From: Achromobacter seleniivolatilans
GTDB lineage: Bacteria > Pseudomonadota > Gammaproteobacteria > Burkholderiales > Burkholderiaceae_B
Reading direction: 5' to 3'
NCBI RefSeq assembly: GCF_030864005.1
Contig: NZ_CP132976.1
Span: 248,001 to 312,000, forward strand
Length of the DNA stretch: 64,000 nt
Below the pieces are notes generated by a model. The model was not told the DNA's origin. It saw only the letters and a program-made list of their open reading frames with translations, and did not search any database. The position numbers and the translations under genes were made by a program. Positions 17,098-25,754 of this stretch are shown here, one piece after another. Numbering within the stretch: the first letter of the stretch is position 1; every line of letters starts with the position of its first letter.

Positions 17098-18414
17098 TTA
17101 TCGGGTGGCCGCGGGCAACGCGCCCGGGAATTCGGGGCGGGATTGGCGGATGGCGAGAGCCACGCCAGCTAGCGTGATCGCCGCGTAGGCCATACGGCCC
17201 CAAGCCGCGGCGTGTTCGCCCGCCGCGTGTACCAGCCCTGCCATGACGCACAGCATGGCTAACCCGCCCAGTCCGTTCAGGATGGCGACCGCGCGGGAGT
17301 TGCCGAGTCCGAGCAGGGAGAAATGCGCCGCGGCGTTCAGGGATAACAGCCCGGATGCCACGATCAGCAATCTGAAGGTGCCAAGATGGCCGGTGGCCAC
17401 GTTGTCGCCCAAAAGCAGATTCAAGAGCGGATGGCTGACGGCCAGCACCGCCAGTGTGGCGCTGGCCGACAACACCAGATTCCACAACATCATGCGGCGG
17501 ATCTCTTGTTCGGCGGCGCCTGCAAAAGGCGGTGACACGGACAGCCGGCTGACGCGGGGCATAGCCTTCTGAAAGATGGCGACCGCTGCGGTGTGAATGA
17601 TCTGGCCCACCTGCACGCCCACGGTATAAATGGCAAGCGCCGCCGGACCCATCAGGCTGCCCACCAGCACACGGTCGACCGAGCCGAAGGCCAGCGCGCT
17701 CAGGCTGTTCAACCACGACCACCGCGAAAATTTGAACGCATCCATCATGGCGGAACGGTCGCGAACCGGGCGCACCAGAACCCGTCCATAAGCGCGTGAG
17801 AACACGCGCATTTTCACCGTGCCGGCAATCAGCAAGCCCACGGCCTGCGCCAACCCGGTCCAGGTGGGCGATGCGGTCAACGTGGCCGTCGCGCAGGCCA
17901 GCGCCATCGTTCCCGTGCGGCTAAAGACCTCGCACAGCGCGGTAGCGCGGAAATCTTCTCGCCCTTTCAGGCAGCCCGAGAACAGTTGGTCATATTGCTG
18001 GGTCAGGTAGATCGCCAGCGCCGGCATCGCCAGCAGAGTTACCGCTACGCCACCGAACGTGGCCGCAGGCCAACCCAGACCGACGACGGCCCATAACAAG
18101 ATCGCGGCCAACGTCACGACACCCAATGCACAAGCGATCAGCGACATGCTGACGCCCGCGGCGCGATAGGCGCCTCCGGGCTCATGCATACGCTCAGACA
18201 CCAGCTTGGTGGCCGTCACGGCCGCGCCCAGGTTGGCCGCGTTGCCGAAGCCGGCCAGCGCGATGATCATCGAGTACTGCCCAAAGCCTACGGTGCCCAG
18301 CTGGCGGAACAGGATGGGCAGGGCCACCAGCGCCGCGACCGGGCCGATGCCATATTCCACCAGCCCCCAGAAGGAAGCATTGCCGGCGATGTGTTTCCTG
18401 ACGAATCCAAGCAT
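17098..18414 (-). CDS. wzx: Wzx-type oligosaccharide flippase (MATE/MOP superfamily)
   Basis: A 438-residue polytopic membrane protein with about twelve hydrophobic helices. It begins [20 protein letters not shown] and has an early [20 protein letters not shown] segment, the usual look of polysaccharide biosynthesis flippases. It should move the undecaprenyl-linked repeat unit across the inner membrane. It lies between fcl and the GT2 gene in the minus-strand operon, with short gaps. Substrate specificity cannot be inferred. Confidence 0.83.
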   Translation of the reverse strand: MLGFVRKHIAGNASFWGLVEYGIGPVAALVALPILFRQLGTVGFGQYSMIIALAGFGNAANLGAAVTATKLVSERMHEPGGAYRAAGVSMSLIACALGVVTLAAILLWAVVGLGWPAATFGGVAVTLLAMPALAIYLTQQYDQLFSGCLKGREDFRATALCEVFSRTGTMALACATATLTASPTWTGLAQAVGLLIAGTVKMRVFSRAYGRVLVRPVRDRSAMMDAFKFSRWSWLNSLSALAFGSVDRVLVGSLMGPAALAIYTVGVQVGQIIHTAAVAIFQKAMPRVSRLSVSPPFAGAAEQEIRRMMLWNLVLSASATLAVLAVSHPLLNLLLGDNVATGHLGTFRLLIVASGLLSLNAAAHFSLLGLGNSRAVAILNGLGGLAMLCVMAGLVHAAGEHAAAWGRMAYAAITLAGVALAIRQSRPEFPGALPAATR

Positions 18415-18446
18415 CGGGAAGCCTGTGGTTGATGCTGGCGCGGCCC

Positions 18447-19421
18447 TCAGGCCACGGGCAGCGCCTGTTGGGTGCGGTCGGTGGTGTGTCCGGCGCTCTC
18501 ATGCAAGAAGTGCCCGTAGGCCTGCGTGATGCCTTGCGTAAGCGAGATGCCAGGCTGCCAGCCCAACCCCTTTATGCGCGACGAGTCCATCAGCTTGCGG
18601 GGCGTGCCGTCGGGCTTGCTGGTGTCGTAGACGATGTTGCCTTGATAACCCACCACGCGGGCGACCAACGCTGCCAGGTCGGCAATCGAGATGTCCTGGC
18701 CTGCCCCGATGTTGTAGATACCCTCGGCGTCCGGGTGTTCCATCAACATGACGCAGGCCTGGGCCAGATCATCCACGTACAAAAATTCCCGCAGCGGCGA
18801 ACCTGTGCCCCAGATCGTCACGCTTTCCTGGCCCGACTCGCGGCCTTCGTGAAACTTGCGGATCAGCGCAGGCAGGACGTGGCTGCTTTGCAGATCGTAA
18901 TTGTCGTGCTGCCCATACAGATTGGTGGGCATGGCGCAGATGAAGCGCGCGCCATACTCACGTTGATAGGCTTCGCACAATTTCAGGCCGGCGATCTTGG
19001 CAATGGCATAGGGCTCGTTGGTGGCTTCCAGCGGTCCTGTCAGCAAAGCGTCTTCATGAATGGGCTGCGGGGCTTCGCGAGGGTAGATACATGACGAACC
19101 CAGAAACAGCAGCTTGCGCACCCCCGCCTCATAGGCGGCGTGGATGACGTTGCACTGGATCATCAGGTTTCGGTACAGAAAATCGACCGGATGCGTCTGA
19201 TTGGCCAGAATGCCGCCCACTTTGGCGGCTGCCAGATACACCACGTCGACCGGCGTTTCCGCAAAGAAGCGATGCACCTGGGTCTGGTCCTCCAGGTTGA
19301 GCTCCTTGCGGCCACGGGTCAGCACATGGGGGTAGCCACGCCGCTGTAGTTCGCGTGTGATGGCTGCGCCCACCATGCCACGGTGGCCGGCCACAAACAC
19401 GCGTTGGTCCAGATTCGTCAT
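18447..19421 (-). CDS. fcl: GDP-L-fucose synthase
   Basis: A 324-residue short-chain (extended) dehydrogenase/epimerase. The NADP-binding VFVAGHRGMVGAAITRELQR at the N-terminus, the catalytic Ser in LGSSCIYP and the Tyr/Lys pair in EPYAIAKIAG (YxxxK) are all intact. It converts GDP-4-keto-6-deoxymannose to GDP-L-fucose by epimerisation and reduction. AAGGAG precedes the ATG. It follows gmd after 6 bp, the usual gmd-fcl order, so the polymer very likely contains fucose. The final 15 residues (HTTDRTQQALPVA) extend beyond the usual family end. Confidence 0.95.
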   Translation of the reverse strand: MTNLDQRVFVAGHRGMVGAAITRELQRRGYPHVLTRGRKELNLEDQTQVHRFFAETPVDVVYLAAAKVGGILANQTHPVDFLYRNLMIQCNVIHAAYEAGVRKLLFLGSSCIYPREAPQPIHEDALLTGPLEATNEPYAIAKIAGLKLCEAYQREYGARFICAMPTNLYGQHDNYDLQSSHVLPALIRKFHEGRESGQESVTIWGTGSPLREFLYVDDLAQACVMLMEHPDAEGIYNIGAGQDISIADLAALVARVVGYQGNIVYDTSKPDGTPRKLMDSSRIKGLGWQPGISLTQGITQAYGHFLHESAGHTTDRTQQALPVA

Positions 19422-19427
19422 GTCGGA

Positions 19428-20537
19428 CTACTCCTTGTAGGCGTAGATTTCGTAGCCGTTCTGTTCGACCAGCGCGTCGCGGCGCGCATCCTTCAGGTCA
19501 CTCTCCACCATTTCCTTGACCAGCTCGGCAAACGTGATGCGTGGCGACCAGCCCAGCTTTTCGCGCGCCTTGGTGGGGTCGCCCAGCAGGGTTTCCACTT
19601 CGGTCGGACGGAAGTAGCGCGGATCAACGCGCACGATGACCTGCCCGGGCTTGATGTCGTGCACGGGCGAGAACAAGACGGTGGCAGTTTCTTCCAGCCC
19701 TTCGCCTTCCCATGCCAGCAGGATGCCCAGCTCGCGCGCGGCGGTGTTGATGAATTCCCGCACGCTGTATTGCAAGCCGGTCGCGATGACATAGTCTTCA
19801 GGCGTATCTTGTTGCAGCATCAGCCACTGCATTTCGACGTAGTCGCGGGCATGTCCCCAATCGCGCAGCGCGGACAGGTTGCCCAGGTACAGGCATTCCT
19901 GCAGGCCCAGCACGATGCGCGCCAGGCCGCGGGTGATTTTGCGCGTGACGAAGGTTTCGCCGCGCTTGGGCGATTCATGGTTGAACAAGATGCCGTTGCA
20001 GGCATACATGCCATAGGCTTCGCGGTAGTTCACGCTGATCCAATAGGCGTAGAGCTTGGCAGCGGCGTAAGGGCTACGCGGATAGAAGGGGGTGGTTTCC
20101 TTCTGCGGCGTTTCTTGCACCAAGCCATACAGCTCGGACGTGGATGCTTGATAGAACCGGGACTTGTTTTCCAGCTTCAGGATGCGGATAGCTTCCAGAA
20201 GACGCAGAGTGCCCAAGCCGTCAGCGTTGGCGGTGTACTCGGGTTCTTCAAACGACACGCCCACATGGCTTTGCGCAGCCAGGTTGTAGATCTCGTCGGG
20301 CTGAACCGACTGCACGATGCGGATCAGGCTGCAAGAGTCTGTCATGTCGCCATGGTGCAGCACAAAATTGCGGGGCTGGTCGTGCGGGTCCTGGTACAGA
20401 TGATCAATGCGCGCCGTATTGAACAGCGACGCGCGCCGCTTGATACCGTGAACCTCATAGCCCTTGGCGAGCAGGAACTCCGCCAGGTAGGACCCGTCTT
20501 GGCCGGTAACGCCGGTAATCAGTGCCCTTTTTGGCAT
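19428..20537 (-). CDS. gmd: GDP-mannose 4,6-dehydratase
   Basis: A 369-residue GDP-mannose dehydratase, the first step from GDP-mannose toward GDP-fucose. [20 protein letters not shown] carries the NADP-binding glycines. [11 protein letters not shown], with the acidic catalytic residue, and [18 protein letters not shown] (YxxxK) complete the site. AAGGA lies before the chosen ATG at 20537; an in-frame ATG 19 codons earlier adds non-homologous residues. It follows the VanZ-like gene by 10 bp and precedes fcl. Confidence 0.95.
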   Translation of the reverse strand: MPKRALITGVTGQDGSYLAEFLLAKGYEVHGIKRRASLFNTARIDHLYQDPHDQPRNFVLHHGDMTDSCSLIRIVQSVQPDEIYNLAAQSHVGVSFEEPEYTANADGLGTLRLLEAIRILKLENKSRFYQASTSELYGLVQETPQKETTPFYPRSPYAAAKLYAYWISVNYREAYGMYACNGILFNHESPKRGETFVTRKITRGLARIVLGLQECLYLGNLSALRDWGHARDYVEMQWLMLQQDTPEDYVIATGLQYSVREFINTAARELGILLAWEGEGLEETATVLFSPVHDIKPGQVIVRVDPRYFRPTEVETLLGDPTKAREKLGWSPRITFAELVKEMVESDLKDARRDALVEQNGYEIYAYKE

Positions 20538-20547
20538 GGTTGTATCC

Positions 20548-20985
20548 TTAAGACTTAGTAATTGCACGAAAGGAGCCGATGGCTGATGAACCAATGTGCA
20601 ATGAGATTACTGTTGCACCAGCCGCTAAGATATCGGCCAAAAGGTCTAAGAGTTCAGCCTGTCGATACGGAAAAAAGGATTGGATTGATTCATCCAATGC
20701 ACCCAACGCGGTGACCGCCAGCATCGCCACCAAGGCGGGCCGCCGGTTGACCGAGACGTAGATCAGCGCTGTCAGAAACGCATAAGCCGCCAAGTGCAGG
20801 CGCTTGTCGCCAAAAGCGTCCGACATGTCGGCGGCCAGACCGGGTAGATTGCCTACGGTCACCAACACCAGAAAGAACAGCCCAGCCGCCGGCAGGCAGA
20901 TCCGGGCCATACCGGGGCGCCAAAAGGGGACACCCTCGGCGACGGGCGAACGGCGAGGCGGCGTGTCGATGTCAGACCCGGCCAT
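20548..20985 (-). CDS. VanZ-like membrane protein
   Basis: A 145-residue protein with four predicted transmembrane helices, after a polar N-terminus of about 25 residues. [20 protein letters not shown] and [26 protein letters not shown] match the conserved K-x2-H and E-x-x-Q-x5-R-x-x-x-x-D pattern of VanZ-like proteins. VanZ confers low-level teicoplanin resistance in enterococci, but family members occur in many polysaccharide loci with unknown function. It overlaps manC by 14 bp, so it is part of the operon. A role in lipid-carrier handling or assembly is only a guess. Confidence 0.75.
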   Translation of the reverse strand: MAGSDIDTPPRRSPVAEGVPFWRPGMARICLPAAGLFFLVLVTVGNLPGLAADMSDAFGDKRLHLAAYAFLTALIYVSVNRRPALVAMLAVTALGALDESIQSFFPYRQAELLDLLADILAAGATVISLHIGSSAIGSFRAITKS

Positions 20986-22402
20986 ACATGTCCTGGAACC
21001 GAACGATGTCGTCCTCGCCCAGATAGGCCCCCGATTGCACTTCGATGATTTCCAGCGGAATCTTTCCGGGATTCTCCAGGCTGTGAATCTCGCCCAGCGG
21101 GATGTAGGTCGACTGGTTTTCGGTCAGCAGATATTGCTTGTCGCCGTTGTAGATACGAGCCGTTCCTGATACGACGATCCAATGCTCGGCCCGGTGATGA
21201 TGCATCTGCGATGACAGGCGCGCCCCGGGCTTTACCGTGATGCGCTTGACCTGGTAGCGCGGGCCTTGACCTACCGAGTCATACGACCCCCAGGGGCGCT
21301 GCACTTCGCGATGGTGGTTCAGTTCGGACCGGTGCTGGGTCTTGAAAATTTCGACCAGACGCTTGACGTCCTGTGACCGGGACTTGTGTGCGACCAACAC
21401 CGCATCCGCGGTTTCGATCACCACAATGTCGTCCAGCCCAACGGATGCAACCAGGCGGCTGGTCGAATGGATCAGGCAATTGCGTGAATCCTCGACCATG
21501 ACATCGCCGGTGGTCGAATTGCCTTCCTCCGTCTTTTGGGCGATGCCCCAAACGGCGTCCCAGGCCCCGACATCGCTCCAAGATGCCGCCAGCGGAATGA
21601 CGACGGCGCTGTCGGTGCGTTCCATGATGGCGTAGTCCATCGAATCGCTGGGGCAGGCTTCGAACGCCGGGCCGTCCAGGTGGAACAGCGCGTTCTCGCC
21701 ATGCCCCGTCGCAACCGCCGCTTGCACCTGTTCCAGCATCTTCGGCGCCAGCCGCGCCATTTCGGACAGGAAGACGGACGCCTGGAACGCGAACATGCCG
21801 CTATTCCAGTAGTAGCCGCCATCTTCGATAAACCGCGCGGCGACTTCTGGTGATGGCTTTTCCACAAAGCGGCGCACGCGCCGCGCCGGAGCCATGGCGC
21901 CCGGCTCATCCGCCTGGATGTAGCCGTAGCCGCTAAGCGGGGCGGTCGGGGTAATCCCGAAGGTCACCAAGGCGCCCTGGCGCGCGGCGGCATAGGCGTC
22001 AGCAAACGCGGTTCTGAGCACCTCGCCATCTTCCAGCACGTGGTCCGACGGCATGATCAGCATGATGGGGTCTTCGCCGTCGCGCATGGCGCGCAGCGTC
22101 GCGGCCGCGATTGCCGGCGCCGTATTGCGTGCAAACGGCTCCAGTATCACTTCCACGTCCTTGATCCCTAGTTCCAGCGCCTGCTCGGCGGCGATGTAAC
22201 GGTGCGACTCGTTGCACACCAGTGCAGGTTGCGCCTGCGCGCCTGCCGACTCCAACCGCAGCAGCGTGTTTTGCAACAAGCTGCGGGAATCAGTCAAACG
22301 GATGAACTGCTTGGGCAGCAGCTCACGGGACAGCGGCCACAGGCGCGAGCCCGAACCGCCGCAAAGGATGACGGCTCGATAGGGGGGAGGGGGGTTCGTC
22401 AT
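20972..22402 (-). CDS. manC: Mannose-1-phosphate guanylyltransferase / mannose-6-phosphate isomerase
   Basis: A 476-residue bifunctional enzyme. The N-terminal nucleotidyltransferase has AVILCGGSGSRLWPLSRELL with the GTP-binding loop and FVEKPSPEVAARFI in the sugar site. The C-terminal cupin (about 370-476) has RPWGSYDSVGQGPRYQVKRI, then SSQMHHHRAEHWIVVSGTAR, giving the isomerase metal ligands. It makes GDP-mannose for the gmd-fcl branch. The chosen ATG at 22402 overlaps the gmm stop (ATGA). Upstream in-frame codons lie inside gmm. Confidence 0.95.
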   Translation of the reverse strand: MTNPPPPYRAVILCGGSGSRLWPLSRELLPKQFIRLTDSRSLLQNTLLRLESAGAQAQPALVCNESHRYIAAEQALELGIKDVEVILEPFARNTAPAIAAATLRAMRDGEDPIMLIMPSDHVLEDGEVLRTAFADAYAAARQGALVTFGITPTAPLSGYGYIQADEPGAMAPARRVRRFVEKPSPEVAARFIEDGGYYWNSGMFAFQASVFLSEMARLAPKMLEQVQAAVATGHGENALFHLDGPAFEACPSDSMDYAIMERTDSAVVIPLAASWSDVGAWDAVWGIAQKTEEGNSTTGDVMVEDSRNCLIHSTSRLVASVGLDDIVVIETADAVLVAHKSRSQDVKRLVEIFKTQHRSELNHHREVQRPWGSYDSVGQGPRYQVKRITVKPGARLSSQMHHHRAEHWIVVSGTARIYNGDKQYLLTENQSTYIPLGEIHSLENPGKIPLEIIEVQSGAYLGEDDIVRFQDMYGRV

Positions 22403-22917
22403 GGCGCTCGCTCCTTGAAGTAGGCCTGGGTGTACGGATGCACGCCGGGATCGGCGGCGATCACTTCCGCGGGCAGCCAGCGATAGCTGTGGTGCTGCGC
22501 CTGGGGAAGGCATGCGATATCCAACGACAGGTCGGCCTCGTAGGCGAGGACGACGTAATGGGTGGAGCGTCCGGCTTCACCCGAAAAATTGGTGCCATAG
22601 AAGTGTTCGTACACGCCGCGCGGCTGCCAGGCATCCGGGGCGATGGGCAAACCCAGCTCATCCCGGGCAATGCGCTGAAGGGCATTGCGCAAGGTCTCGT
22701 TCTTGCGGATGCGTCCACCTGGCACAAACCAGGCGCCCTGGGCGGGAGGATTGGTCCTCAGACCCGTCAGATAGCGCCCAGAGGCGTCGCGCAGCAACAG
22801 GTCGATAGAGACCAAGGGCAGCATCTCCACCGCCTGGCGGAAGTCCGCCTGCGCCAGCACGCCGCTATGGACGGGCACGGCTTCCTGCACGGGCCATCCC
22901 AAAGGTTTAGTAGACAT
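22399..22917 (-). CDS. gmm: GDP-mannose mannosyl hydrolase (Nudix)
   Basis: A 172-residue Nudix-type hydrolase. VSIDLLLRDASGRYLTGLRT and the shortened Nudix box PGGRIRKNETLRNALQRIAR-DELG match Gmm (WcaH), which hydrolyses GDP-mannose to GDP and mannose through a variant Nudix motif. Such genes sit beside gmd/fcl in colanic acid loci and may tune the GDP-mannose pool. Its start overlaps wcaJ by 11 bp and its end overlaps manC by 4 bp. Confidence 0.88.
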   Translation of the reverse strand: MSTKPLGWPVQEAVPVHSGVLAQADFRQAVEMLPLVSIDLLLRDASGRYLTGLRTNPPAQGAWFVPGGRIRKNETLRNALQRIARDELGLPIAPDAWQPRGVYEHFYGTNFSGEAGRSTHYVVLAYEADLSLDIACLPQAQHHSYRWLPAEVIAADPGVHPYTQAYFKERAP

Positions 22918-24316
22918 TGCGGCCCGTCCATCCCGACACGGCCGTGCGGGCGATGATCAGCAGGTCCATCCTGAACGTCCAATGCTGGATGTAGTAGATG
23001 TCATGCTCAACGCGATCGCTCATCTTGCGCAGCGTGTCCGTCTGCCCGCGAAATCCATTGACCTGGGCCCACCCGGTAATGCCCGGCTTGACGCGGTGGC
23101 GCATCATGTAGCGCTGCACCAGGTCCTTGTACATTTCGTTATGTTCCAGCGCGTGCGGCCGCGGGCCGACTACCGACATATCACCCATCAGTACATTCAG
23201 GAACTGCGGCAGCTCATCCAGACTGGTTCGCCGTAGAAAGGCGCCGACGCGGGTGATGCGCCGGTCGTCTCGGGTGGCTTGTGTGACGACGCCATGTTCC
23301 TGATGCACGGTCATCGTGCGGAATTTGTAGACATGGAATACCTTGCCGTCCACACCCAGCCTGGGTTGAGTGAAGAAGACGGGCCCGCGCGAGGTCAGCT
23401 TGACCAACATGGCCACGGTCAGCATCACGGGCGCCAGCCCTATCAGCGCGCAAAAGGCGAAGCCCCGGTCGAATACTTCCTTGGCCCAGCCGCGCACACC
23501 GGCAGCTGGCAGGCTGTTTAGCTGAATAGCCGGCAAACCCAGGAATTCGCCGATGCGATGGCCCAGCAGCTGGATCGACATGACATCCGGTATCCAGCGG
23601 ATATCCACCAAGTCGTTGCGCAGGTGGTAGAGCACCTCGCGCAGTTCCTGGCCGGCCTCCATCGGAAGCACGATCCAGATCTCGCGCACATTGTGTTCAT
23701 GCACGAAAGCGTGCAGATTGTTCAGCTCATGCAGTCTGCGCACGTGCGGCGGCAGGCTCTCATGCGGCTCGGCGTAGATGCCAGCGACTTCATACCCAGC
23801 GCCCCGGTATTGTTCGACTCGGCGCCATAAGTCGTGGCCCAGCGCGCCAAAGCCCACTAGCAATACATGTTTGCGGTTCAGACCGCGATCACGTGCTGCA
23901 CCCAATGCCGCATAGACGGCAATGCGCACACCGGCCAGCGTCAACGCCGTCATGCCAAACCAGGTGGCCGCCCACACGCGCGATATCGCGGCGGTCTGAT
24001 GCATGAGAAAACTGACCAGGATGCCCAAGGCAAAGACCATTGCCCACGCGGCGAGGCTGCGCACAATCAAGTCGGTCAGTAAACGGCCCCGCCAAGATAC
24101 ATACAGGCGGAACGCAGGAAAAATCGCGATGACGCCCAAGCCGCACAGGTAAATCAGGAACAGATGGATTTGGGGGGGGTCCGCCAAAGCCTCGTCCGAG
24201 AATTTCAAGCCGGTGGCAGTCAGGCCGCAGGTGATAACGATCGCGGCGTCAACAAAGCGGTACAGATAGTTGTTCCCGCTGAATCTTGCCGACGTGTCCG
24301 TTTGAGACGGGTCCAT
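22907..24316 (-). CDS. wcaJ: Undecaprenyl-phosphate glucose phosphotransferase (WcaJ type)
   Basis: A 469-residue polyprenyl-phosphate hexose-1-phosphate transferase. Four N-terminal hydrophobic helices (to about 135) precede a CoA-binding-like domain ([20 protein letters not shown]). After a further helix ([20 protein letters not shown]) comes the catalytic domain with [10 protein letters not shown], the key [20 protein letters not shown] and [11 protein letters not shown]. It starts repeat-unit assembly by loading, most likely, glucose-1-phosphate onto the lipid carrier. It is the first gene of the minus-strand arm, immediately downstream of the divergent control region. Confidence 0.92.
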   Translation of the reverse strand: MDPSQTDTSARFSGNNYLYRFVDAAIVITCGLTATGLKFSDEALADPPQIHLFLIYLCGLGVIAIFPAFRLYVSWRGRLLTDLIVRSLAAWAMVFALGILVSFLMHQTAAISRVWAATWFGMTALTLAGVRIAVYAALGAARDRGLNRKHVLLVGFGALGHDLWRRVEQYRGAGYEVAGIYAEPHESLPPHVRRLHELNNLHAFVHEHNVREIWIVLPMEAGQELREVLYHLRNDLVDIRWIPDVMSIQLLGHRIGEFLGLPAIQLNSLPAAGVRGWAKEVFDRGFAFCALIGLAPVMLTVAMLVKLTSRGPVFFTQPRLGVDGKVFHVYKFRTMTVHQEHGVVTQATRDDRRITRVGAFLRRTSLDELPQFLNVLMGDMSVVGPRPHALEHNEMYKDLVQRYMMRHRVKPGITGWAQVNGFRGQTDTLRKMSDRVEHDIYYIQHWTFRMDLLIIARTAVSGWTGRNVY

Positions 24317-24557
24317 CGCGCACTCCTGTTGGTGGGGAGTCTTGTTGCGGCGAAAAAAACGGTGCAGTGCCGCAAAACATGTGGCTACCGACGAAATCTT
24401 ATTGAGTGCGAGGCGGACCCGAAACCTCCAAACGATGTAGGAGAAGGCTTAGGACATCCGTCGAATGTGCGGGACTTCGAAAAGAGAGTGGAATGTCGCA
24501 ACCCGTTACGCATCGGGCTCCTTTCCAAGCAACGAAGTCATTCACAGTGGATTTGCC
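24317..24557. promoter_or_regulatory. Divergent control region of the exopolysaccharide locus
   Basis: This 241-bp region separates the wcaJ arm (minus) from the wza arm (plus) and must hold both promoters. On the minus strand it contains CGGTAGC (complement of 24384-24390), the core of the ops element that recruits RfaH in enterobacterial polysaccharide operons. Downstream is a leader hairpin TTGCGGC/GCCGCAA (24345-24351 with 24369-24375). No unambiguous -35/-10 pair was found by eye. Confidence 0.5.
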
Positions 24558-25694
24558 ATGACGACATTTTTCGGAACGTTGAGCCGAGCCATAGCCGCTA
24601 TCGCGCTCGTGTCCTCGCTGGGCGCTTGCGCCTTATCTCCCGGTATGACCTTTTCCGCGAGCCACCTCGTCGATCCGTTGGATCCGAACTCAGTGGCGAC
24701 GATTAAGGAAATCACTCCGTCCCTGGTCATGGAAGACCTTCGGAATCGCCAGGCTTTGATTGATAACGATGGTGTGGATCGTCTTGTCGGTACGACCGAA
24801 CCCTATCGCATTGGGCCAGGAGACATCCTCTCTATCGTGGTGTGGGATCACCCCGAGCTCGTCCTTCCGACGCAAACCTACGCAATTGGTACAGGGGTGA
24901 CCGAACTAGTCATGGGGGATACCGCCTCGGGCATTCCGGGCTATACGGTTTCATCCACTGGATATATCCAATTTCCCTATACCGGACTGCTGAAAGTGGC
25001 GGGGTTGACGGAACTTCAGGCGCGCAATCTCATAGTGAATAGTTCCGGTAAGTACATTCAGGATCCGCAGATCACGGTACGCGTGCTGGGATACCGCAGC
25101 AAGCGTGTTTACGTCGAAGGCGAAGTCAAGCTGCCGGGCACAGTCGCGATCAACGATATTCCAATGACCTTGCTTGAAGCGATCAATCGCGCGGGAGGCG
25201 TGTTGCCCACCGGTGATCGCAGCGCGGTGTATGTGATTCGTGATGGCCGCCGCACACGGGTCAATCTGCCTGCGCTGATCGAACGTGGACAGGACTTGAA
25301 TCAGGTCATGTTGAAGTCGGGCGACATCGTTCGCGTGACACCGCGTGACGACAGCAAAGTGTTCGTGATGGGCGAAGTCTATCTGCCCGCCACGGTAGTA
25401 ATGCGCGACGGACGTATGTCGCTGACCGAGGCGCTGGGCATGGCGGGTGGGCCCAATCAGCTGTCGGCTGATGCGTCCCAAGTGTTTGTTGTCCGCAGCA
25501 CAGATCAAGCGGTGCCGCTGGTGTTCCATCTGAACTCCAAGTCGCCGCAAGGTCTGGCAGTAGGAGCGAAGTTTGAGTTGGAACCCAAAGACGTCGTGTT
25601 CGTGGATACGGCTGCGCTGGTGCGGTGGAACCGCTTTATCAGCAACCTCTTCCCGAGCGCGCAAACAGTACAGACCGTGAAATCGATCAACTAG
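24558..25694 (+). CDS. wza: Wza-type outer membrane polysaccharide export lipoprotein
   Basis: A 378-residue OPX protein that forms the octameric export channel. The signal peptide ends in the lipobox LGAC, making Cys24 the lipidated residue. Then come the polysaccharide-export domain (PYRIGPGDILSIVVWDHPEL; TGYIQFPYTGLLKVAGLTEL) and two SLBB domains (KRVYVEGEVKLPGTVAINDI; KVFVMGEVYLPATVVMRDGR). The C-terminal stretch ALVRWNRFISNLFPSAQTVQ matches the amphipathic membrane-spanning helix of Wza. I chose the ATG at 24558, where the signal peptide starts; an earlier ATG in frame is non-homologous. It is the first gene of the plus arm. Confidence 0.94.
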   Translation: MTTFFGTLSRAIAAIALVSSLGACALSPGMTFSASHLVDPLDPNSVATIKEITPSLVMEDLRNRQALIDNDGVDRLVGTTEPYRIGPGDILSIVVWDHPELVLPTQTYAIGTGVTELVMGDTASGIPGYTVSSTGYIQFPYTGLLKVAGLTELQARNLIVNSSGKYIQDPQITVRVLGYRSKRVYVEGEVKLPGTVAINDIPMTLLEAINRAGGVLPTGDRSAVYVIRDGRRTRVNLPALIERGQDLNQVMLKSGDIVRVTPRDDSKVFVMGEVYLPATVVMRDGRMSLTEALGMAGGPNQLSADASQVFVVRSTDQAVPLVFHLNSKSPQGLAVGAKFELEPKDVVFVDTAALVRWNRFISNLFPSAQTVQTVKSIN

Positions 25695-25754
25695 TCCGCC
25701 TTAATCACGCCTTTGGGGACGCTGCCCTGGCAGCGTCCGCTCTTGGAGAGCTGT

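Noticed and set aside
17093..17722. Upstream extension of the GT2 protein at 16175
   Set aside because: It lies entirely within wzx on the same strand in another frame and lacks glycosyltransferase sequence. The ATG at 17077 has a ribosome site and starts the family homology.
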